Shown in pieces: positions 16,670 to 24,732 of a stretch of 64,000 nucleotides of DNA. The notes below the pieces were generated by a model. The model saw only the letters and a program-made list of their open reading frames with translations. It had not been told where the DNA came from and made no database searches. Every line of letters begins with the position of its first letter. Positions within the stretch are counted from its first letter, which is position 1. This DNA is from Rikenella sp031549665 (lineage in GTDB: Bacteria > Bacteroidota > Bacteroidia > Bacteroidales > Rikenellaceae), in NCBI GenBank assembly GCA_031549665.1, contig JAVBPJ010000001.1, positions 268,118 through 332,117 on the forward strand. The letters run 5' to 3'. A program made the translations under genes and the position numbers.

Positions 16670-16862
16670 TTACGCTTATCCGCAAAAATCCCCTGAGGGT
16701 TGTTCATTTTGGGCGTGCCATGTATTTACCGGCATCGCCCTTGGCGATGCCGGCAGTCCGCCGCCGCCCCCACGCGGCGGGCTGCATCACTCGCCTGTGG
16801 CTCATTTGCGCCCTCCGCCGGCGGCAGACTGTGCGCTCAGGGATATGATTACGGATAAGTAA
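16670..16862 (-). repeat. Structured intergenic element with imperfect terminal inverted repeats (copy 1)
   Basis: This non-coding stretch is full of pairing potential. CTTATCCG near the left end pairs with CGGATAAG near the right end, and CCCTGAG (16691-16697) pairs with CTCAGGG (16837-16843). A perfect 11-bp stem with a 3-base loop sits at 16729-16753. A second GC-rich stem (CCGCCGC/GCGGCGG) follows, then a CCGCCGGCGG palindrome. Read on the minus strand, its ordered blocks TTACTTATCC, GCGGAGG, AGCCACAGGCGA and a terminal palindrome recur in diverged form at 44449-44573. It could be a MITE- or REP-like repeat or a structured RNA; no coding capacity is evident. Confidence 0.55.
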
Positions 16863-16868
16863 AACTCC

Positions 16869-17930
16869 CTACTTAAAGCAGAAATAGCCCGGAATAATGT
16901 CGGTTTTGAAATTCGACAAGGGGGTTCCTGCGGCCGAATAGCGGAAAATGATCCCCTTTTGGATGTAGTCGATCGCATCGCTCACGTACAGATCGCCCTG
17001 CCGGGGATCGACCCCCAGGGCGCGGAAGAGCCGCCCGCCCTCGGCAATAAAAGGCGCTGCGGGAAGCGCTGCGGCGGTAATGTCCATCGAGTAGACGCCG
17101 TCGGCCTGCGTGCCGCTCTGCAGGAAGTAGAGCCGCCCGCCCGCCGCGTCGATCGACAGGAAGGTGGGGGTCGCCGCGGATTCCGAAAAGGTGAAACGCG
17201 CCTCGACGCTCAGGTCCGCCGGATCGATCCGCAACAGCGAGGGCTGCTCGCGCAGGGCAGTTCCCACCAGTCCGCCGTCGGCCAGTACCCACAGCTTTTG
17301 GTTCCGGTCCACCACCAGCGTGTTGGGCTGGCGGCCCACCTCGACCGAGGCCACCACACGGTCGGTGGCGGGGTCGATCTTGTACAGCTTGTTTTGGTAC
17401 GACCAGCTGACGGCGTACACAAACCCGCCCGCCTGCACCATCCGTTCGGTCGAACCGCCCACTTCGACATAGCCCGTAGTGGCCAGCGTCTGCGGATTGA
17501 CGATGGCGATCCGCGAGTCGTACAGGTCGGAAACGTAGGCTTTGGTGTCGGACAAAAATTCCACGTAGCGGGGCGAAGTAAGGCCCGTAATCTTTCCGAT
17601 GTAGGCGTTGGTCGCGGCGTCGATCACGTAAATTTTGGAGGAGTTGTTCACCACCACGAACCCCCGTCCGTTCCGGATGGCCATTGAGTGGCAGACGTCG
17701 CCCAGGGGGAAGGGCTGCCCGTTGTACGACAGGGCGATGCGCGGCGTTACCGCATCCCGCTGCGGGTCGTAGAACGAGAGCGAGGCGTTGTCGTAGGTAA
17801 AGTTCCCCTCGTTGCAGATGAACACGCCGTGTTCGGCATTGGGCGCGGGAGGCGGCGCCGGCTGGGGATCGGACGAAGAACAGGCGGTGAAAAGCAGCGC
17901 GGCGAGGATCGGAAAAAGGAGTCGGTTCAT
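16869..17930 (-). CDS. btuG: BtuG-like surface beta-propeller lipoprotein (DUF5074/YncE type)
   Basis: Predicted surface lipoprotein of 353 residues: signal peptide MNRLLFPILAALLFTAC with lipobox FTAC (Cys17), a proline-rich linker, then repeated propeller blades of the kind FVVVNNSSKIYVIDAATNAY, AYVSDLYDSRIAIVNPQT and KLYKIDPATDRVVASVEVG. In gut Bacteroidota, BtuG is a DUF5074-type propeller that binds B12 very tightly and caps the BtuB receptor. Position directly downstream of a BtuB-like gene, behind a cobalamin riboswitch, supports the assignment. The gap to the receptor gene is 3 bases, so they are one transcript. Confidence 0.82.
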   Translation of the reverse strand: MNRLLFPILAALLFTACSSSDPQPAPPPAPNAEHGVFICNEGNFTYDNASLSFYDPQRDAVTPRIALSYNGQPFPLGDVCHSMAIRNGRGFVVVNNSSKIYVIDAATNAYIGKITGLTSPRYVEFLSDTKAYVSDLYDSRIAIVNPQTLATTGYVEVGGSTERMVQAGGFVYAVSWSYQNKLYKIDPATDRVVASVEVGRQPNTLVVDRNQKLWVLADGGLVGTALREQPSLLRIDPADLSVEARFTFSESAATPTFLSIDAAGGRLYFLQSGTQADGVYSMDITAAALPAAPFIAEGGRLFRALGVDPRQGDLYVSDAIDYIQKGIIFRYSAAGTPLSNFKTDIIPGYFCFK

Positions 17931-17933
17931 CGG

Positions 17934-19862
17934 TTAGAAACTAAATCGGAGTTGGGCGTAAAAATTGCGTCCCGGCATGGCCCGCCACAGGATCGCCTGG
18001 TAGTCGAGGTCGAACAGGTTCCGCACGGTCAGTTGCAGCTCGGCGGGGCCCCAGTTCCCTCCCACCGACAGGTCGACGAGCGAATAGGCGGGCAGGGCGA
18101 ACGGAACGGGGTCGTTGGCCGAATTGGTGAAGCGTTCGCCCACGTAGTTCCATTGCAGGGTGATCCACGCCCGGCTGCGGTAGCTGCAATCCACCAGCGC
18201 CGCGGCCTTGTGGACGGGTACGTAGATCAATTGCCGCCCCACCGAAGCGTCGTAGGGAGAGGCGGCCTGCTGCGACGTGGTGCGGGTGTAGGCGTAGTTG
18301 GCCTCCAGGCGCAGTTTCCAGGCCGGACTGCACGCCCAATGGGTACGCATGGCGGCCTCCACCCCCCGGGCGAAGACCCGTTTGAGATTTTCGGCCGTCC
18401 AGTAGTGGTATTCGCCGGGTTGCCACACGATCCAGTCGTCGATCCACGACAGGTAGCCGGTGGCCGTGGCTTCGATTCCCGCCCGGTCGCCCGCCTGCCG
18501 GAACGTAGCGCCCAGGTCCGCGGTATACCCCTGCTCGGGGTCGAGGTCGGGATTGCCGCCCGGCATCCAGTACAGATCGTTCAGCGAGGGCTGGTGGTAG
18601 TTGCGTGCGGCGTTGGCGCGCAGGGTAACGGTTTTCGATGCGGCGTATTCGGCTCCCACGGAGGGCATCAGCGGGGTAAAAGCGCCGTCGACAAGCTGTT
18701 GGGCCGCGAGCGCGTAAAGGTTCCAACGGCGGCCCAGCGACTGGTGGGCCGACAGGGTGAGGGTGGCCCCGTCCCGGCGGGCGTCGTAGCCCGCCTGCGG
18801 GTCGACCCGGTCCGACGAGCGCACCCCCTGATGCTCGTAGTCGATCCGCCCGCGCAACAGGGTGCGTTCGGCAGCCCGCCAGTCGCCCCGCGCGTGGAGT
18901 TGCAGGCGGTCGGCGCGGTTGTCCGAATCGTGGTTGGTCATCCAGCCCGCGCCGGTTTTATTCTCCAGCAGGTAGTCGAGCCGCGTGGCGGCATATCCCG
19001 CTCCGGCTTCGGCGTGTAGTTTTTCGCCGTAGCGGTTCCAGCGGGCGGCCATGCGCAGGGCGTCGTCGCGGGTCTGTTCGTTGCGCCCGGCCCCTTCGTA
19101 CGACATGACGGCGGGCAGGTTGCGGGCAGCCGTCTGCCACCAGGCGTTCAGGGTCAGTTGTTGCCGCTGGGCGGGGCGGACGAAGAGGTCGACCACGGCC
19201 CCCTGCTTGCGATAGTCGGCGTGTTGCTGGGCGGTGCGTTCGAACGGAGGAATGGCGGTGTTGAGGTACGAAAAATCGTTTTGCGCCTGTTCCCACAGGT
19301 AGCGTCCGCGCACCTGCACGCGCTGGCCTCCTCCGCCCGCCGAAAGCAGCGTTTGATACGTGCCGAAACTCCCCGCGCCCTGCGACAGCGACCCGTACAG
19401 GCGGTCGCTCCAACGGGGCGACGACCCCAGCAGCACCGTACCGCCCAGCGCTCCCGGGCCCGCGGCGAGCGAGCTTCCTCCGTGCAACAGTTCGGCGCGG
19501 TCGACGAATGCGGCGGGGATCAGCGAAAAGTCGACCTGCCCCGACATGGGGTCGTCGATCGGCAGGCCGTTCCAGCGCACCTGCGTATGCGAGGCGGCCG
19601 TTCCCCGGAACGAGACGGTGGCCACCGCCCCCCCGCCGGCGCTCTTCACGAACAGGGGCGAATAGCGGCCCAGCAAGTCGGCCAGCGACCCCTCCCTACC
19701 CTGCGCCAGCACCAGCGAATCGACCGCCGAACGGGTCAGGGCCGTCTGTTCGGGACGGGGGGCCGAAACCCGCACTTCGGGAGCTTGGATCACGCGATCC
19801 TGCCCCGAAACGCTCATGCATCCCGGAAACAGCAGAAAAAGGAGAAAAAGGCGGCGGCCCAT
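17934..19862 (-). CDS. btuB: BtuB-like TonB-dependent cobalamin receptor
   Basis: Outer-membrane beta-barrel of 642 residues that imports B12 using TonB energy. It has a signal peptide (MGRRLFLLFLLFPGCMSVSG), a plug domain (LADLLGRYSPLFVKSAGGGAVATVSFRG, then the GLPIDDPMSGQVDFSLIP segment typical of BtuB-type plugs) and a barrel ending in an aromatic C-terminus (FYAQLRFSF). Substrate assignment rests on the upstream cobalamin riboswitch and the BtuG-like neighbour. It is followed 3 bases later by that gene and preceded by the surface lipoprotein gene at 19917-20780. Confidence 0.9.
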   Translation of the reverse strand: MGRRLFLLFLLFPGCMSVSGQDRVIQAPEVRVSAPRPEQTALTRSAVDSLVLAQGREGSLADLLGRYSPLFVKSAGGGAVATVSFRGTAASHTQVRWNGLPIDDPMSGQVDFSLIPAAFVDRAELLHGGSSLAAGPGALGGTVLLGSSPRWSDRLYGSLSQGAGSFGTYQTLLSAGGGGQRVQVRGRYLWEQAQNDFSYLNTAIPPFERTAQQHADYRKQGAVVDLFVRPAQRQQLTLNAWWQTAARNLPAVMSYEGAGRNEQTRDDALRMAARWNRYGEKLHAEAGAGYAATRLDYLLENKTGAGWMTNHDSDNRADRLQLHARGDWRAAERTLLRGRIDYEHQGVRSSDRVDPQAGYDARRDGATLTLSAHQSLGRRWNLYALAAQQLVDGAFTPLMPSVGAEYAASKTVTLRANAARNYHQPSLNDLYWMPGGNPDLDPEQGYTADLGATFRQAGDRAGIEATATGYLSWIDDWIVWQPGEYHYWTAENLKRVFARGVEAAMRTHWACSPAWKLRLEANYAYTRTTSQQAASPYDASVGRQLIYVPVHKAAALVDCSYRSRAWITLQWNYVGERFTNSANDPVPFALPAYSLVDLSVGGNWGPAELQLTVRNLFDLDYQAILWRAMPGRNFYAQLRFSF

Positions 19863-19916
19863 CGGTTCGATTCGGCTTGGTTAGGTGTTATGTGGTTTTG
19901 TTCGGTTCGGTGAAAA

Positions 19917-20780
19917 TCAGCGGGACGCCGTAAGCGAAATGGCGCCGCACACTTCGGTCGAAACCTCGCCGATGGGTCCGGCGGCATGGAGAACGGCCGT
20001 ATGCACCCGCACCAGGCGGATGCGGGCCAATTCGACCGGACGGCCCGAAGCGTCGACAGCGTTCGAGAGGTCGAATTTATTGCTTCCCCGCGTGTCGGGG
20101 TCGTCGTTCACCAGCTCGTTGTAGTCGGCTGAAAAATTATCGGCATACCCCGATTCGTAGGGGTAAAGCTCGTGCTGGTGGTTCACCACGGCGGTGCGTG
20201 GTTCGAGTTCGGTTCCGGAAAAAGAGAGCGAATTTTCGGAAAACCACAAGGGATAGTAGCATTGCGTGTGGCTGGGGTTGACCACCAGTTCGCCCGCTCC
20301 CAGGCGGCTGTGCGTCCAAGGAATGGGTTGTGCGTCGACCGTACTGGCGGGGCGCGAATAGGTGATGGACGAGGCGGAGTGTTGTTCGGCCGTACCGTGA
20401 GCCGATCCCTTCAGCTCGTACCACGCCGTGCCGTCGGGCGACACCGAAACGACGCCCGGCTCGGAACTGGTGGGAAAGGCGTTGCCATGGATTACAAAGT
20501 CGATCCCCGGGCGGTTCTCCACCTGGTGGTCGAACGAGAAAACGATGTATCCGCCGAAACCGCCCAGCGAGGCGCATCCGCTACGTCCGCCGACGATCGA
20601 CAGGGCGGCCTGCCGGTCGCCCAGCGACTCGTTCATGAACTGGCCGGGAGCGGGGGCGTAGACGTCGACCCGTGCGATCCATTTGGAGTTCCGGGCCGGC
20701 TGTTGTTTGTTGCACGCGGCAAGCAACAGGGCCGAACCCGCTAAAAAAGCTGTACGAAGCAGGGGGTAGCGTCTTTTCAT
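19917..20780 (-). CDS. Surface lipoprotein of the B12 operon, function unassigned
   Basis: A 287-residue predicted lipoprotein (signal MKRRYPLLRTAFLAGSALLLAAC, lipobox LAAC). It is the first gene after the cobalamin riboswitch, so it is regulated with btuB and btuG. Its beta-rich body has the segments SLGGFGGYIVFSFDHQVENRPG and FVIHGNAF, then SEPGVVSVSPDGTAWYELKGS, which resemble Bacteroidota cell-surface proteins that often sit in B12 loci. I do not assign a symbol. The ATG at 20778-20780 is preferred because it begins the signal peptide; a start 20 codons upstream would add a non-signal extension. It is a candidate extra corrinoid-binding or receptor-associated protein. Confidence 0.8.
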   Translation of the reverse strand: MKRRYPLLRTAFLAGSALLLAACNKQQPARNSKWIARVDVYAPAPGQFMNESLGDRQAALSIVGGRSGCASLGGFGGYIVFSFDHQVENRPGIDFVIHGNAFPTSSEPGVVSVSPDGTAWYELKGSAHGTAEQHSASSITYSRPASTVDAQPIPWTHSRLGAGELVVNPSHTQCYYPLWFSENSLSFSGTELEPRTAVVNHQHELYPYESGYADNFSADYNELVNDDPDTRGSNKFDLSNAVDASGRPVELARIRLVRVHTAVLHAAGPIGEVSTEVCGAISLTASR

Positions 20781-20884
20781 CCGAAGGCGTTTTGCGCTCG
20801 ATTGCAACTTGCGGACGAAGAAAGGAGGCGGGCCTTTCACGCGAGGGGCGGAACCTATTTCACCGTAGGTTGCAAAAGGGCTGG

Positions 20885-21070
20885 TTTAGGGGCCACGGCA
20901 GGTCTTCTGACTCACCCCGGGTTTGTTTTCGGCCTTCCCATCCCGCAGGGGGGACAGTGGCGTTTGGTCGATGAAAACAACCCGTCGCGGGGTTCACAGC
21001 AGCGGGAACTGTTGCCGGATTGCACGGCATTCCCTCTTAGCCCCCTGCCTGAAGCGGGGGACCCTGGCTC
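20885..21070 (-). promoter_or_regulatory. Cobalamin riboswitch
   Basis: On the minus strand the conserved parts appear in order: AATGCCGTGCAATCCGGCAA, the CGCTGCTGTGA segment, GCCACTG, GGGAAGGCC, and a B12 box variant GTCAGAAGACCTGCC (20897-20911). The aptamer is about 185 bases and ends about 105 bases before the lipoprotein ATG. With a -7 box just upstream (21075-21082), it should turn the btu operon off when adenosylcobalamin is plentiful. This explains most of the 355-base gap between the flanking genes. Confidence 0.95.
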
Positions 21071-21074
21071 GCCG

Positions 21075-21082
21075 CAAAGGTA
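21075..21082 (-). promoter_or_regulatory. -7 box of the B12 uptake operon
   Basis: TACCTTTG on the minus strand directly precedes the cobalamin riboswitch. Confidence 0.7.
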
Positions 21083-21123
21083 GCATATTTTCGGGTTCGG
21101 GAACCAATGGCCTTAAAATAGCC

Positions 21124-21131
21124 TACCTTTG
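21124..21131 (+). promoter_or_regulatory. -7 box of the DEAD-box helicase gene, leaderless
   Basis: TACCTTTG ends 4 bases before the ATG at 21136, which leaves essentially no room for a 5' leader. Confidence 0.7.
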
Positions 21132-21135
21132 CGGG

Positions 21136-22845
21136 ATGATATTAGAAGAATTCAAGGAGCTGGGCCTCTCGGACGAGACCCTCGAAGCGCTCCACGTCAA
21201 GGGGTTTGAGACCCCTTCACCCATTCAACGGATGACCATTCCCGTTGCGCTGCACGACCAAAACGACATCATCGCCCAAGCCCAAACCGGTACCGGAAAG
21301 ACGGCCGCGTTCGGCCTGCCGATCATCGAACAGCTGGTTCCCCAACAAAAGGCCGTACAGGCCCTGATCCTCACCCCCACCCGCGAACTGGCCATCCAGG
21401 TAAACGACGAAATTCAATCGTTCCGCAAGGAAAATCTGCGCGTAACCCCCATCTACGGCGGGGCCGCCATGAACGAACAGTTGCGCCGGCTGAAAACCGG
21501 AGTCGACATCGTGGTGGGAACCCCCGGACGTATCCTCGACCACCTGCGCCGGGGTACCCTCGACCTGTCGCAGGTACACTGGATCGTGCTGGACGAGGCC
21601 GACGAGATGCTCAACATGGGCTTCATCGACGACGTGGACGAAATCCTCAGCTACGCCAACGAACAACGCCGCATTTTCCTGTTTTCGGCCACCATGCCCG
21701 AGCGGATCGTCCACCTGTCGCAAAAATACATGCGCGACGTGGAGCTGCTCAAAGTCGAGGCCAAACAGATCACCACCGACCTGACCGACCAAATCTACTT
21801 CGAAGTGCGCGAAAGCGACAAGTTCGACGCCCTGACCCGCATCATCGACGTGGAGAACGACTTTTACGGCATTGTTTTCTGCCGCACCAAAGTAGCCGTC
21901 GACCAGTTGGTAAACGCCCTGCTCGAACGGGGCTACGCCGCCGAAGGGCTTCACGGCGACGTGTCGCAGGCCCAGCGCGAAAAAACGCTGCGCAAGTTCA
22001 AACGCCGCCACACCAACATCCTGGTGGCCACCGACGTGGCCGCGCGGGGCATCGACGTGTCGAACCTTTCGCACGTGATCAACTACTCGCTGCCGCAGGA
22101 CCCCGAGGCCTACGTACACCGGATCGGGCGCACCGGAAGGGCCGGCAACGAGGGAACCGCCATTACCTTCATCTCCAGTTCGGAATACCGCCAGTTTTCG
22201 GCCATGCAACGCCAGGTAAAGGTGGCCATCCGCAAGGAGACCCTGCCGACGGCGCACGACATCGTGGCCGTGAAAAAGGAGAAGATCAAGGAGGAACTGG
22301 GGGCGATCATCGAAGAGGAGAACTACTCGGACTACATGGAGATGGCCCACGAACTGCTGGGGTCGGTCGATCCCGACGTGGCCCTCGCCTCGTTGCTTCG
22401 GCTGGCCTTCAAGAACGAGCTGGAAGAGAGCAACTACCCCGAAATCCGCCGCATCGACGTAGACCGCCGCGGCACGGCCCGCCTGTTCATCGCCCTGGGA
22501 AAAGCCGACGGCTACCGCCCCAAAATGATCGTCGAACTGCTCAAAAAAGAGTGCGGAATCCCCGACCAAAAGATCGACGACGTGCGGTGCATGGACGATT
22601 TTTCGTTCGCCACCATCCCTTTCCACGACGCCGAACAGGCCATGCGTAAATTGAACAAAATCGACCGTTTGAGCAAAGGCGACCGCCCGCTGGTTACCCT
22701 GGCCAAAGAGGAAGAGAAACAGAGCGAACGGGGCGAAGGCGGCCTGATCACCGACCGCGGTTCCTACCGGAAATCCTACCGCAACGAGCAGGGCCGGCCC
22801 AGCAAAGGCTATGGAAAACCGGAGCATACCCGTCGCAAACACTAA
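21136..22845 (+). CDS. DEAD-box RNA helicase with DbpA-like RNA-binding domain
   Basis: ATP-dependent RNA helicase of 569 residues, DeaD/CsdA type, acting in ribosome assembly and RNA unwinding. Helicase motifs are complete: Q motif GFETPSPIQ, AQTGTGKT, PTRELAIQ, TPGR, DEAD, SAT, ATDVAARGID and HRIGRTGRAG. A C-terminal DbpA-type RNA-binding domain (RLFIALGKADGYRPKMIVELLK, about 460-535) precedes a basic tail. The ATG at 21136 is set by the promoter box just before it; a longer reading would pass through the riboswitch region. It stands alone, divergent from the B12 operon. Confidence 0.94.
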   Translation: MILEEFKELGLSDETLEALHVKGFETPSPIQRMTIPVALHDQNDIIAQAQTGTGKTAAFGLPIIEQLVPQQKAVQALILTPTRELAIQVNDEIQSFRKENLRVTPIYGGAAMNEQLRRLKTGVDIVVGTPGRILDHLRRGTLDLSQVHWIVLDEADEMLNMGFIDDVDEILSYANEQRRIFLFSATMPERIVHLSQKYMRDVELLKVEAKQITTDLTDQIYFEVRESDKFDALTRIIDVENDFYGIVFCRTKVAVDQLVNALLERGYAAEGLHGDVSQAQREKTLRKFKRRHTNILVATDVAARGIDVSNLSHVINYSLPQDPEAYVHRIGRTGRAGNEGTAITFISSSEYRQFSAMQRQVKVAIRKETLPTAHDIVAVKKEKIKEELGAIIEEENYSDYMEMAHELLGSVDPDVALASLLRLAFKNELEESNYPEIRRIDVDRRGTARLFIALGKADGYRPKMIVELLKKECGIPDQKIDDVRCMDDFSFATIPFHDAEQAMRKLNKIDRLSKGDRPLVTLAKEEEKQSERGEGGLITDRGSYRKSYRNEQGRPSKGYGKPEHTRRKH

Positions 22846-22853
22846 AAAAGAGT

Positions 22854-22861
22854 TACCTTTG
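22854..22861 (+). promoter_or_regulatory. -7 box of the FKBP-like lipoprotein gene
   Basis: Exact TACCTTTG 40 bases before the ATG at 22902. Confidence 0.6.
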
Positions 22862-22901
22862 CCGTAAAATAAACGGAGCCAAAACCTCGTTTACCCCTTG
22901 T

Positions 22902-23990
22902 ATGAAACGTATTCTCAGTTCAGCCGCCCTGTTGGTCGTTGTCGCCGTCGCGCTTGTTTCGTGCGCCGAAGAGGCTCCCGACCGCGGGCTGGAAATCAGC
23001 CGTAAAAGTTTCGACGCATGGATCACCAAAAATGCTCCCAACGCCCAGGCGTACGGAGACATTTACATGGAATACATCGAACACGGCCGCGGTTCCGCCT
23101 CTCCCGTACTTAACCAAAGTTGGATCTCGTTCAACTACACCGGACGCACGCTGGACGGCACCGTTTTCGCCACCCGCAGCGAGTCCATCTCGAAACGTGT
23201 GGGCCGCTTCATTTACAGCACCCGGTATTCTTCCGACTTCACCGCGTTCAACGAGCGAAACGTAAAACTCTGCAAAGGGCTTCACCAGGCGCTTCCCCTG
23301 CTGCACCCGGGCGACTCGGTTCGGATTTACATCCCCTCGGATCTGTCCTATTTTGGCGGCATGGGAATCAACTCAGGCTACTACGGCGAGATTTCCGGCG
23401 TAACTTACAACGGGAAACCCATTTGCATGGACATCCGCCTGAAAGAGGTGGTAACCGACGCCGGCATCTGGGAGCGCGACTCGGTTCGCCGCTACGCGCT
23501 GCACCACTGGGGACAAACCCCCGATCAGGAAATCAAAAGTCCGGAGGACTTCCTCCGCGTGGGACTGTTCCTCCAAAAACAGGTCGCACACCCCGATAAG
23601 CCCGCCATCCGGGAAGACACGTTGGTTACGATCTACTACGCCCAATACTTCATGGACGGGTTTCTGCTCGAAACCAACGTAGACACGATCGCCATCAAGC
23701 GAAACCAGGTCGACCAATCTTCGGCGTACGAGGAGAAAGAGGTCGCCCCCTGGCAAATAGACCAGTTTCCCAACAACAAGATGTTCGCCTACGTGCTGGT
23801 ACACATGCGCCGCGGCGAAATTGCCGACGTGGCATCCGCCTCCGTCTGGACCCACGGGGTAGACGGCAAACTCGACAACTACCCGGAGATCGCTCCCTAC
23901 CAGCCCACCCTTACTCGGATTTGGGTGGTGGAGAAGGACGAGAACGGCGACGAGGTACCTTTCCCGGAACTCCCGCCCCTGTTCCCGTAG
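22902..23990 (+). CDS. Lipoprotein with two FKBP-like domains
   Basis: A 362-residue predicted lipoprotein: signal MKRILSSAALLVVVAVALVSC with lipobox VSCA (Cys21). The first FKBP-like domain spans about residues 60-180 (SWISFNYTGRTLDGTVFATR, LPLLHPGDSVRIYIPSDLSYFG, ICMDIRLKEVV). A second, more diverged copy spans about 200-350 (DTLVTIYYAQYFMDGFLLETN, then FAYVLVHMRRGEIADV). It is likely a periplasmic chaperone or prolyl isomerase. Typical active-site aromatic residues are not clearly kept in the second copy, so that copy may only bind. It lies alone under its own promoter. Confidence 0.75.
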   Translation: MKRILSSAALLVVVAVALVSCAEEAPDRGLEISRKSFDAWITKNAPNAQAYGDIYMEYIEHGRGSASPVLNQSWISFNYTGRTLDGTVFATRSESISKRVGRFIYSTRYSSDFTAFNERNVKLCKGLHQALPLLHPGDSVRIYIPSDLSYFGGMGINSGYYGEISGVTYNGKPICMDIRLKEVVTDAGIWERDSVRRYALHHWGQTPDQEIKSPEDFLRVGLFLQKQVAHPDKPAIREDTLVTIYYAQYFMDGFLLETNVDTIAIKRNQVDQSSAYEEKEVAPWQIDQFPNNKMFAYVLVHMRRGEIADVASASVWTHGVDGKLDNYPEIAPYQPTLTRIWVVEKDENGDEVPFPELPPLFP

Positions 23991-24003
23991 GAAAGGGTCT
24001 GGT

Positions 24004-24708
24004 TTAAAAAAGAATGAAAATCGCGGGGCGCTTGTGTAGATCGAGCGCCTCGCGCTCTTTTTTCCATGCCGCCACCGTCCGGGTGATGATCTGCTGCGAA
24101 GGTTCCAGCAAATCGACCGCCACGGTCAGGCGCGTGGCGGGAGCGCACACCGACAGGAAACTCTGCAAAAGCTGTCCGTTACGGTAGGGAGCCTCGATGA
24201 AGAGCTGCGACTCGCCCCCCTGCGCCCTGCGTTCGGCCTGCACGATGGCCTGCCTGCGGGCCGGATCTTTCACCGGCAGGTAGCCCCGGAAAGCGAACGA
24301 CTGTCCGTTGGCCCCCGAAGCCATCAGGGCCAGCAACAACGACGAGGGGCCCACCAGCGGCACCACCTCGACGCCCGCCGCATGCGCCGCCTCGACCAAA
24401 CGCGCTCCCGGGTCGGCCACGCAGGGGAGGCCCGCCTCCGAAAGCAATCCGATGTTGCGTCCCTCCAGAGCCGGAGCCAACAGGGAGGGGATTTCCGCCT
24501 CGGGCGTATGCTCGTTAAGTTCGGCAAAGTGCAGTCCGTCGATCGGACGACCGATCGGAAGGCGCGACAAAAAGCGCCGGGCCGTTCGGGTGTTCTCCAC
24601 CACAAAACAGTCCAGCGTTTCGATAATTTCCCTGTTTTCGGCAGGCAGCGCCCGGCTGAGCGGGGCCTCGCTGCCCAGGGGAGTAGGAATCAGATAGAGC
24701 TTTGCCAC
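24004..24708 (-). CDS. RsmI-like SAM-dependent methyltransferase (tetrapyrrole methylase fold)
   Basis: A 234-residue protein of the tetrapyrrole methylase fold, related to RsmI, which 2'-O-methylates C1402 of 16S rRNA. It starts AKLYLIPTPLGSEAPLSRALP, where RsmI has TPIGN, and keeps the FVVENTRTARRFL, LLSEAGLPCVADPGARLV and LVGPSSLLLALMASG segments. These changes mark it as the shorter Bacteroidota relative rather than classical RsmI, so the target is uncertain. The start is a GTG (24706-24708) 5 bases behind a minus-strand TACCTTTG box. Confidence 0.85.
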   Translation of the reverse strand: MAKLYLIPTPLGSEAPLSRALPAENREIIETLDCFVVENTRTARRFLSRLPIGRPIDGLHFAELNEHTPEAEIPSLLAPALEGRNIGLLSEAGLPCVADPGARLVEAAHAAGVEVVPLVGPSSLLLALMASGANGQSFAFRGYLPVKDPARRQAIVQAERRAQGGESQLFIEAPYRNGQLLQSFLSVCAPATRLTVAVDLLEPSQQIITRTVAAWKKEREALDLHKRPAIFILF

Positions 24709-24713
24709 GAGGG

Positions 24714-24721
24714 CAAAGGTA
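24714..24721 (-). promoter_or_regulatory. -7 box of the RsmI-like gene, nearly leaderless
   Basis: TACCTTTG on the minus strand, 5 bases before the GTG start at 24708. It lies in the 24-base gap behind the sodB stop. Confidence 0.65.
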
Positions 24722-24732
24722 GCGAAATCCCC

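Noticed and set aside
16670..16862. 6S RNA gene
   Set aside because: The length and rod-like outer pairing are suggestive, but I see no clear promoter or conserved 6S central-bubble sequence, and a diverged second copy exists, so a repeat is at least as likely.
16723..16862. Short open frames through the ribD-btuG gap
   Set aside because: They run through strong palindromes, have no promoter or domain, and the gap is better explained as a structured element.
20923..21135. In-frame upstream extension of the DEAD-box helicase
   Set aside because: It would pass through the cobalamin riboswitch and the helicase's own -7 box; the ATG at 21136 fits the family start.
24004..24708. Calling the methylase classical rsmI
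   Set aside because: The N-terminal TPIGN motif is replaced by TPLGS and the protein is a shorter, diverged relative; only family membership is safe.
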